Shown: piece by piece, positions 54,859-61,765 of the stretch
Layout of the letters: the number at the start of each line of letters is the position of its first letter
How positions within the stretch are numbered: the first letter of the stretch is position 1
From: Helicobacter marmotae
Lineage (GTDB): Bacteria > Campylobacterota > Campylobacteria > Campylobacterales > Helicobacteraceae
DNA: 64,000 nucleotides
Reading direction: 5' to 3'
NCBI RefSeq assembly: GCF_003364255.1
Contig: NZ_NXLR01000003.1
Coordinates: forward strand, 1 to 64,000
The notes under the pieces: generated by a model
Seen by the model: only the letters and a program-made list of their open reading frames with translations
Databases searched by the model: none
Told to the model about the DNA's origin: nothing
Program-made: the position numbers and the translations under genes

Positions 54859-55836
54859 ATGAATTGCATACTTTGCCATAGTCCTAACACCACCATCACT
54901 CAAAAATGTAAAAAAGAAGACCTCCAAGCCCTATATAAGCGCTCCTTTGGAGTTGATATAAGCCATATTGTGCAAAGCGATATAATCTATCACACTTGCT
55001 TAGATTGTGATTTAAAATTTTTCACCTGCGAAGATGGCTCTATTCCCACAGGAGACAATAATTTCTATAATGCCCTAAATACGCTTGATTGGTATTACTT
55101 CGCACAAAAGCATGAATATGCCTATGCGCAAAATTTCATCGCCCCCAATGCACGCGTGCTTGAAGTGGGCTGTGGGAGGGCTGCATTTGCACAATATTTA
55201 CCAGAGGGCGCAAAGGAGCATTATGTAGGGCTAGAGCTTAGCACAGGAGCAAAAGATATGGCGCAAAAGGCGGGCATTTGCATTGAAAATGTAACCATAG
55301 AATCTTATGCCAAAGCCCTAAAAGACCCTAAAAATAATGGGTTTGACGTCGCCTGTAGCTTCCAAGTCTTAGAGCACGTAAATAACCCCCATAGCTTTAT
55401 CCAATCCCAGATTCACTGCTTAAGATGGCAAAATTTTAACGGGGGGGGGGAAGAACATAATCCCTTGCTAATCATCGCTGTACCGAGTGAAGATAGCTTT
55501 ATTCAATATTGTGTCAATGGTATTTTAAATATGCCCCCACATCATATATCTCGCTTTAGTGATACTACATTGCGACACATCGCTAGAATTTTTAATCTCA
55601 AACTTCTCTCTATCTACCACGAACCTATCCAAAAAGAGCATATTGACTTCTATAAAGCCACTATGTGGGCAAAAGCCCTCCACCCACATCTCCGCCAAAC
55701 CCCACTTGTAGATAGAGGAATTATGCGAAAGGTTATTAATAAACTCGGCATATTAGGCAAGCATTTTGTGAAGATTCCACCAAATGCTTATGGACACACA
55801 GCGGTAGCTATCTATACGCTTAAAGAATCGCTATAG
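54859..55836 (+). CDS. Zinc-ribbon SAM methyltransferase, phase ON
   Basis: A 325-residue enzyme. The N-terminal zinc ribbon has CILCHSPNTT and CLDCDLKFFTC, then the SAM loop RVLEVGCGRAAFAQYL and ACSFQVLEHVNNPHSFIQSQ. Where relatives read LKPGGLLIIAVP, it has FNGGGEEHNPLLIIAVPSED from a G10 tract (55441-55450), an enlarged loop. It is in frame here. C-methyltransferases of this layout act on sugar nucleotides; substrate is unknown. It is the last gene of the plus-strand glycan arm. Confidence 0.85.
   Translation: MNCILCHSPNTTITQKCKKEDLQALYKRSFGVDISHIVQSDIIYHTCLDCDLKFFTCEDGSIPTGDNNFYNALNTLDWYYFAQKHEYAYAQNFIAPNARVLEVGCGRAAFAQYLPEGAKEHYVGLELSTGAKDMAQKAGICIENVTIESYAKALKDPKNNGFDVACSFQVLEHVNNPHSFIQSQIHCLRWQNFNGGGEEHNPLLIIAVPSEDSFIQYCVNGILNMPPHHISRFSDTTLRHIARIFNLKLLSIYHEPIQKEHIDFYKATMWAKALHPHLRQTPLVDRGIMRKVINKLGILGKHFVKIPPNAYGHTAVAIYTLKESL
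55441..55450 (+). repeat. Poly-G tract T11 (G10), ON
   Basis: Flanks ATTTTAAC and AAGAAC. ON at 10 (or 13). Confidence 0.92.
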
Positions 55837-55889
55837 CCTTTATGTTTTGCAACATAAAGTAAGGAGTTATAAACAACCCCATTAGAATT

Positions 55890-56065
55890 GCTAAGGACTC
55901 CGCCATTTTGTCATATCTTAACCGCAGGCGAAGCATTGCTTTTGAGCCCTAGTGATTCTTGCAGAGATGTTTCGGGCTGTGTCCTCAAGAATGACAAACC
56001 TAGCCACCTGCAAGGAAAACCCACACACAATAAACACTTACAAGGGAAATTGGTTTGTCAGCTCT
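55890..56065. repeat. Dispersed hairpin repeat block 5
   Basis: A diverged copy of the repeat family (TTTGTCATATCTTAACC; CTCAAGAATGACAAACC) with the linker CACACACAATAAACAC that also ends block 4 at about 49065. It separates the glycan arm from pgeF. Confidence 0.6.
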
Positions 56066-56075
56066 TAGGGAACTT

Positions 56076-56870
56076 TTACAAAAGCATAGCAAGTAGCCCA
56101 AAACGTCCTGTGTGTTTCTCCCTCCTATATGAGTATAATCGCTCATCACAGCATGAACAATATGGACTTATCTCCATTTGCTCCAAACCTAATGCCTTGC
56201 ATTGCTCTTGCAAGCAATAAATTAAATCAAGCTTATTGCCCTTCATACCCTCTGCCCCAAAGCCAAGTTTTACAAATTCTTCCCTCACTTCCTCTCCCAC
56301 TTCATAGCAACATGAACGAATAGAAGCCCCTATATAAAGCAGGCAATCTTTAGCTTGTGTGCCATAAAGCATGTGCATTTTTTCAAACACTTTTGCCACT
56401 ATGCCATTAAATACCCCCCTGCGCCCGGCATGTATAAGTGCCATGGCAGCATTTTTAGAATCATAAAGCAAGATAGGATTACAATCTGCCACGACAACAA
56501 GGCAGATTCTATAGGGAAGATGAGTGATAATCACATCACCTTTACCCAAATATCCCGGATTTTGCGGCAGATTTGGCAGTTTGTGCTGAGATTCCAAAAC
56601 CTCATCAAGAAGGAGACTTTGCGTGCTATGGGTTTGATGAAGATAATAAAGTGGTGTGTGCAATGCTTGTGTTATACCAAATGTATTATAGAATCTCTGC
56701 CTTACTTGCTTGTGATTATGCTCTACAGACTTTTTATCATCACCTATATGAAAGCTAAGATTCAATGTAGCAAACGCCTCTTGACTTACCCCACCAAAAC
56801 GATGAGTAAGCCCAAAGCATATTTTATGCCCCCTAAATAGCGGACTTTCACAACTTGTATGTAAAAACAT
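56076..56870 (-). CDS. pgeF: Peptidoglycan editing factor / multicopper-oxidase-like protein
   Basis: A 264-residue YfiH/DUF152 protein. Diagnostic segments are LTHRFGGVSQEAFATLNLSF, LHQTHSTQSL, VVADCNPILLYD and ALIHAGRRGVFNGIV; the His/Cys ligands form the metal or purine-nucleoside site. Family members remove wrongly inserted serine from peptidoglycan precursors or act on purine nucleosides. It reads toward the end of the glycan arm, convergent with it across the repeat block. Confidence 0.9.
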   Translation of the reverse strand: MFLHTSCESPLFRGHKICFGLTHRFGGVSQEAFATLNLSFHIGDDKKSVEHNHKQVRQRFYNTFGITQALHTPLYYLHQTHSTQSLLLDEVLESQHKLPNLPQNPGYLGKGDVIITHLPYRICLVVVADCNPILLYDSKNAAMALIHAGRRGVFNGIVAKVFEKMHMLYGTQAKDCLLYIGASIRSCCYEVGEEVREEFVKLGFGAEGMKGNKLDLIYCLQEQCKALGLEQMEISPYCSCCDERLYSYRREKHTGRFGLLAMLL

Positions 56871-56990
56871 AATTTTCCTTTTTATAAGTATTTTTGATAG
56901 AAGTTAAATCATTTTCATAGTGATAATAGTAACATTCTAGGGAGTGTTTTTAGGAATTTCACTCGCCAAACACAAATGAAGGAGGGCTTA

Positions 56991-57500
56991 TTGAGAAAGG
57001 GTATCAAGCAAAAGTCATTCTCTCTCATATCAAGCATTTTTCTCATTCTTCTACTGGTTATCATCATTCTAGCATGTTATACATTCTACAATGCAAAGGG
57101 GGTATCCTACCTCAGTAATAACCCAGAAGCATGTAATAATTGCCATATTATGAATGAGGTTTTTAATGACTACCTTAGTGCTCCGCACTCGCATAAAACC
57201 GCAGGAGAGCCAAGAGCTACTTGTAATGACTGCCATTTACCGCATGATTTTGTCTCTAAATGGATTGCCAAAGCCCAAACAGGCGTAGGACATGCCTATG
57301 CCTTTACTTTTAAGCTTGATAGCTTGCCTGTAAATCTCAGCGCGAATGAAACAAGCAAAAAATGGGTACAAAACAATTGTGTGCGTTGCCATGCTGAATA
57401 TGCTCAAAATGCTATCAATCCCACAACCACACCCGGTCATAACAATGCTTTAAGCTGTGTCTCATGCCATGAAAGCGTAGGACATAAAAGAGGATTTTAA
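56991..57500 (+). CDS. nrfH: Membrane-anchored tetrahaem cytochrome NrfH
   Basis: I prefer TTG 56991 (169 residues) because AAGGAGG lies directly before it; an in-frame ATG at 56976 lies ahead of that site. One N-terminal transmembrane helix (SIFLILLLVIIILACY) anchors a periplasmic domain with four CxxCH haem motifs: CNNCH, CNDCH, CVRCH and CVSCH. NrfH takes electrons from menaquinol and passes them to NrfA. It lies 28 bases upstream of nrfA. Confidence 0.92.
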   Translation: MRKGIKQKSFSLISSIFLILLLVIIILACYTFYNAKGVSYLSNNPEACNNCHIMNEVFNDYLSAPHSHKTAGEPRATCNDCHLPHDFVSKWIAKAQTGVGHAYAFTFKLDSLPVNLSANETSKKWVQNNCVRCHAEYAQNAINPTTTPGHNNALSCVSCHESVGHKRGF

Positions 57501-57528
57501 TTACCAATTACTTTAAGGAGGAAAAGAA

Positions 57529-59412
57529 ATGCAGAAAAAAAGAGGAATGCTGCCTATATTAATCGTTGTGGCTATTGTGGTAATTATTGGGCTTTTGTGG
57601 CTTAATAAAGATATTTCAGACAAACAAGCAGGCAATACAGGAGTGATTTCAAAACAACTTGTAGAGCTCACTGATGAAAATCCAACTTTTGACTTTTGGG
57701 GTAAAAACTTCCCAGAATACCTTGATATGTATCTTAAGGTAGAAACAGAGACACCAAGATATACAAATTTTGGGGGGAATCTCGCCTACTCAAAGCTTAT
57801 CCGCTACCCGCAACTCACCATTCTCTGGGCTGGCTATCCATTTAGCCTTGATGCAAATGAAGAGAGGGGGCATTTTTGGATACAAGTAGATCAAATGGAA
57901 ACCGCGCGCAATAACAAGGACTTCCTTAATGCACATGGATTTGCTAAATTTGGCGGGCAGCCCGCAGCGTGTATGAATTGCCATAGTGGCTGGACGCCTT
58001 GGCTTATCAAAAATGTAGCAAATGGGGATTTTGCAGTATTTAATAGCACAAAATATTGGACTATGATTAAAAATGTCCCCACACGCAATGGCATACAAGA
58101 AGGTTCAGAAGAACATGGCGGACCTCATGGGGGCAAAAGAATGGGCGTAACCTGTGCGGACTGCCATAATCCAGATGATATGAGTCTTAGAATAGTCCGT
58201 CCCGCACTTATTAATGCTCTTGTAGATAGAGGCTATCAAAAAGATGCAACACAAGGCATTAAAGCCGATAGAAAAGAAATGCGAACTCTTGTGTGCGCAC
58301 AATGCCATGTGGAATACTACTTCAAGCCCACAGGGGAGAAAGTGAAAGTCATGGGGGAATCAATTGCCACTGATACAAGCAAAAAATGGTGGAATGGCAC
58401 ACAAAAAACTTATGATGAATATGAGCATTGGAGAGATGGCAATAAGGCTACTGAAATTGAAGTTGATGGCATTAATCTCACATTCCCATGGAGTGCGTGG
58501 GGAAAAGATGAGCCATTTAGAATTGAAATGTTTGATGCTCACTATGACGCAGTGCGCCCGATATTCAAAGAAGACTGGACTCATAAAGAAACCAAAGCCC
58601 CTATGATTAAGATTCAACACCCTGAATATGAAATGTTTAGCGGGGGCGTGCATGCAGCAAATGGTGTAAGCTGTGCGGACTGCCATATGCCTTATATCAA
58701 AGGCGCAGGTGGGAAGAAAATTACACAACACAATATCACTTCACCGCTTTTTGATATAAATGCGGCGTGTAAAACATGCCATACGCAATCAGAAGAATAT
58801 CTCAAAAACCAAATTGCAGATATTCAAAAATCCGTAGCATTTGATTTAAGAAGTGCAGAATATGCGACTGTTAGCCTTATTTTTGACATTAAAAAGCTAA
58901 GAGAAGAGCTTGGCAAACTCCCAAAATATCAAAGCAATGGCAAGCCAGATGATGCAAAAATCTCACTTGCCCTAGAAGAGCCCTTAGAGCTTCATCGCCG
59001 CGGGCAAATGAGAGGGGATTTCGTAGGGGCGGAGAATTCAACAGGATTCCATAATCCACGCGAAGCAAGCCGTATGCTCCTACAAGCTGTAGAAATGGCA
59101 AGAATGGGGCAAACAAAGCTTGTAGAAATGGCAAGAATGGGGCAAACAAAGCTTGTAGAAATTGCCAATGCAAATGGCATAAAAAACTTTAAAACCTCTA
59201 ATCTTGGATTTGAAGAAATTCAAAAGTTCAATCCGGGTGAAATTGTGTATAAAATTGATCTCAATGGACATACCGCTGGTGAGCGCTACTACAAAGATAG
59301 AAATGTAAATGGCGAAGCACCAAAAGAGCTTTTAGAGCTTGATAAACACACTAAACCTTATAATTTCAATGTCATTGATAAGGTTTCCACAAAGGCTACA
59401 AGTATAAAATAG
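57529..59412 (+). CDS. nrfA: Ammonia-forming cytochrome c nitrite reductase
   Basis: A 627-residue periplasmic pentahaem enzyme reducing nitrite to ammonium. It has an N-terminal signal anchor and haem motifs CMNCH, CADCH, CAQCH, CADCH and CKTCH. The first (active-site) haem has CxxCH rather than the CxxCK of E. coli and Wolinella, the state I recall for Campylobacter jejuni NrfA. The product is longer than the approximately 480-510 of classical NrfA, also as in C. jejuni. An exact 33-bp tandem duplication near the 3' end adds 11 residues. A hairpin terminator follows. Confidence 0.93.
   Translation: MQKKRGMLPILIVVAIVVIIGLLWLNKDISDKQAGNTGVISKQLVELTDENPTFDFWGKNFPEYLDMYLKVETETPRYTNFGGNLAYSKLIRYPQLTILWAGYPFSLDANEERGHFWIQVDQMETARNNKDFLNAHGFAKFGGQPAACMNCHSGWTPWLIKNVANGDFAVFNSTKYWTMIKNVPTRNGIQEGSEEHGGPHGGKRMGVTCADCHNPDDMSLRIVRPALINALVDRGYQKDATQGIKADRKEMRTLVCAQCHVEYYFKPTGEKVKVMGESIATDTSKKWWNGTQKTYDEYEHWRDGNKATEIEVDGINLTFPWSAWGKDEPFRIEMFDAHYDAVRPIFKEDWTHKETKAPMIKIQHPEYEMFSGGVHAANGVSCADCHMPYIKGAGGKKITQHNITSPLFDINAACKTCHTQSEEYLKNQIADIQKSVAFDLRSAEYATVSLIFDIKKLREELGKLPKYQSNGKPDDAKISLALEEPLELHRRGQMRGDFVGAENSTGFHNPREASRMLLQAVEMARMGQTKLVEMARMGQTKLVEIANANGIKNFKTSNLGFEEIQKFNPGEIVYKIDLNGHTAGERYYKDRNVNGEAPKELLELDKHTKPYNFNVIDKVSTKATSIK
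59089..59154 (+). repeat. 33-bp exact tandem duplication in nrfA
   Basis: Units 59089-59121 and 59122-59154 are identical. Each encodes VEMARMGQTKL. A third, diverged start (VEIANANG) follows. Confidence 0.92.
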
Positions 59413-59417
59413 CCCTC

Positions 59418-59441
59418 CACCCCTTTAAGGGGTGCCTCTTT
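59418..59441 (+). terminator. Rho-independent terminator of nrfHA
   Basis: CACCCCTTTAAGGGGTG (59418-59434) folds into a compact hairpin followed by CCTCTTT. It lies 6 bases after the nrfA stop. Confidence 0.6.
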
Positions 59442-59491
59442 ACGATACTATGCTATAATCTCCCGCTTTTATCATATTTCAAAGGAACACT

Positions 59492-60490
59492 ATGGGTAAA
59501 AAACTAGTCAGCATTATATTAGGGGTTGGGGCAATTATTGCTATAGCTTTAGCGATTATGTATGCTATTAAAATCTCAAAGGTCAAAATGCAAATGGAGC
59601 AAACGCTCAATCAAAAAATGGAACAATTTGCCAAAGATTTTACTTTTATCCAATCATTTGAGCCATTTACATGTAGCGGTTTAATGAGTGTAGGATGCTA
59701 TAGCAAGAGTATGCTTATAGGCGATGAGCTAACGCAATTTAACTTGCATGATGTGGGCATAGATATTAACTCCATCACTCAACACTCACTTAAAATAGCC
59801 CTTAATGTTCATAAAATAGAGCCAGAGGTGAATGAGCAAACACAAGAAGAATTGGATAAAGTTACCCTCTCATTTCTCCCTAGCAAAGTTCAATGCAAAG
59901 TCGCACTCCACACGCAAGGAGAAAAGCTTGATGAAAACATCGCATGCAATATCCTAGCCCATAATGCCAAATATGAAATAAGTGGCGGGAGTGCTTTCTT
60001 GCATGAAAAGTTCAAAGAGCAAAATATTAAAGAAATTTTAGAAGATTTCTATCTCAAAATGCTTTTAGATGATGAGCTAGATAATGGCTATTTGGGCTAC
60101 AAAGATGTGAAATATTCACTCAAGGACTTTAAGCTTACCACGCAAGATAAAGGCTTTAGCAAGGATATATATACATATTATAAATTACAAAACTACCCTG
60201 ATGATATACCCGCTGCGACCATCAAAGAGGGCTTTGAACAATTTGCTACCAATACAAAGCAATTATTCCTTATCGGTGCGCAACTCACACTAGGAGATGT
60301 GTATAAAGATGAGCTTATGCAATTTGGGAATGCTTTAGAATCTTTTCTCTTAGGTAAAACTCATAATTTGGGCTTAAATATAAAACGCAAAAATGATAAA
60401 GAAATATTCATAGTCCTTGATGATTTTTTAACTAACCCCGAGCTTAAGACTTTTGCCCAAAATTATGACCTTGAAGTGCTCTCCCACTAA
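59492..60490 (+). CDS. Membrane-anchored protein of unknown function
   Basis: A 332-residue protein with one N-terminal transmembrane helix (residues 4-26, LVSIILGVGAIIAIALAIMY), a short coiled-coil-like segment (MQMEQTLNQKMEQFAKDF) and an extracytoplasmic domain with Cys61/Cys69-type residues in FTCSGLMSVGCYS. I do not recognise the family. It has its own ribosome site (AAAGGAA) and is followed 20 bases later by dgkA. Confidence 0.6.
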   Translation: MGKKLVSIILGVGAIIAIALAIMYAIKISKVKMQMEQTLNQKMEQFAKDFTFIQSFEPFTCSGLMSVGCYSKSMLIGDELTQFNLHDVGIDINSITQHSLKIALNVHKIEPEVNEQTQEELDKVTLSFLPSKVQCKVALHTQGEKLDENIACNILAHNAKYEISGGSAFLHEKFKEQNIKEILEDFYLKMLLDDELDNGYLGYKDVKYSLKDFKLTTQDKGFSKDIYTYYKLQNYPDDIPAATIKEGFEQFATNTKQLFLIGAQLTLGDVYKDELMQFGNALESFLLGKTHNLGLNIKRKNDKEIFIVLDDFLTNPELKTFAQNYDLEVLSH

Positions 60491-60510
60491 GACATACACT
60501 AGGAGATACT

Positions 60511-60924
60511 ATGCAAAATAACAGAGCCTCACAACCAGAACGTAATGACAAAAAGGGTAAAAAAGGTTTTAAAAGGGTCTATAATGCGTTTTTCTTCTCT
60601 CTAAGTGGCATTAAGGCAGCATGGCAAGAGGAGGAAGCATTTAGGCAGATTCTGATTATTGGCACTCTGCTTAGTTTTCTTGCATTCTTTATCGCGCAAA
60701 GTTGGCAGGAGCTTGTCTTGCTTATTTTGCCTTGCGTGATATGCACTCTTGCAGAGCTTATTAACTCCGCGATTGAAAATGCCATTGATTTTACTAGCCT
60801 TGAAATCCACCCGCTTGCTAAAAAAGCAAAAGATATGGGAAGTGCAGTGCAGCTTATATCTTGTATTTTTGCAGTTTTTGTATGGGGAAGTTATCTTATT
60901 ACACGTTTTGTTTTGAATGCTTAA
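60511..60924 (+). CDS. dgkA: Diacylglycerol kinase
   Basis: A 137-residue inner-membrane enzyme phosphorylating diacylglycerol for lipid recycling. An N-terminal amphipathic helix and three transmembrane helices are present, with the active-site segment ELINSAIENAIDF and AKKAKDMGSAVQLIS. It is about 15 residues longer than E. coli DgkA at the N-terminus (hydrophilic, NRASQPERNDKK). It overlaps the convergent M15 peptidase gene by 4 bases. Confidence 0.93.
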   Translation: MQNNRASQPERNDKKGKKGFKRVYNAFFFSLSGIKAAWQEEEAFRQILIIGTLLSFLAFFIAQSWQELVLLILPCVICTLAELINSAIENAIDFTSLEIHPLAKKAKDMGSAVQLISCIFAVFVWGSYLITRFVLNA

Positions 60925-61694
60925 TGAAACTGCCATATATTTTTAGCATAGCAGATAATCTCTGGGCGGTATTCAAAGTGCATCGTATCATAATGCCACC
61001 ACCGCCCACCCCATATAAAGCCCTCTTCTTCAAAAGCATGGACAATCTCTAGGGGGATTTGATTCTCATACTGATATTGGCTATGCTCCTTTTTATCCCA
61101 TAACCAATATTTTGAAAATTGCGTATTAATATCAAGGGCTATGCCAAAGCTATGAGGGCTAAGATTTGGTGAATCTGCGATATTACGCCAATAAAAGGCA
61201 TCTTGATTACTCAAAAATTGCGAATATAGCTCAGCAGAGGCAGAGAGCTTTTGCATAACGCGCTCAAATGCTTTATCTGCATTATTTGCACTTGTTACTA
61301 CAATAAAACTCTCATCAAAAAATTGTTTAAACCATGGAATCTTCACCAAATGCTCTTTTACTGCATTTTCATCACTTCCATAAATTGCCTTATAAAACCC
61401 CAAATGTCGTATCCGTGATGTATCTTCATCGCGATTAAGGACTTTCCCACTTAAAGGATAAGGGTAGCTAAAGGCATCTTTCATATCTGGGTGAAGTAAC
61501 ATCTCATCATAATCTTTATTTAAACCATCATCCCAAATAAAACTATGCCCATCTTGGAGTATAACCTGATTATCAACTATTTTTTCCACTTGTGGATAGT
61601 AACGCTTGAGGCATTCTTGGGCTAGGGTGTCAAAAATCTCATGAGAGTAAAGATATATACACAGCACATATAAACATATTAATACTTTTTTCAT
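60921..61694 (-). CDS. M15-family D-Ala-D-Ala/L-Ala-D-Glu peptidase
   Basis: A 257-residue exported zinc peptidase acting on peptidoglycan. A signal peptide (LICLYVLCIYLYS) leads to an M15C-type domain with SPHSFGIALDIN (His and Asp ligands) and FIWGGRWWHYDTMHFEYRPE (third ligand and catalytic Glu region). It is convergent with dgkA. Related proteins in Helicobacter and Campylobacter influence cell shape; that role is not shown here. Confidence 0.85.
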   Translation of the reverse strand: MKKVLICLYVLCIYLYSHEIFDTLAQECLKRYYPQVEKIVDNQVILQDGHSFIWDDGLNKDYDEMLLHPDMKDAFSYPYPLSGKVLNRDEDTSRIRHLGFYKAIYGSDENAVKEHLVKIPWFKQFFDESFIVVTSANNADKAFERVMQKLSASAELYSQFLSNQDAFYWRNIADSPNLSPHSFGIALDINTQFSKYWLWDKKEHSQYQYENQIPLEIVHAFEEEGFIWGGRWWHYDTMHFEYRPEIICYAKNIWQFH

Positions 61695-61765
61695 TTCTCT
61701 GCCTCAAAGTTGTTTTGGGCAGCATTATAACGCGTTTTAATATATGTTTAATCACTCTTGTATTA

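Noticed and set aside
60601-60936. Minus-strand frames across dgkA
   Set aside because: Antisense shadows of a well-supported gene.
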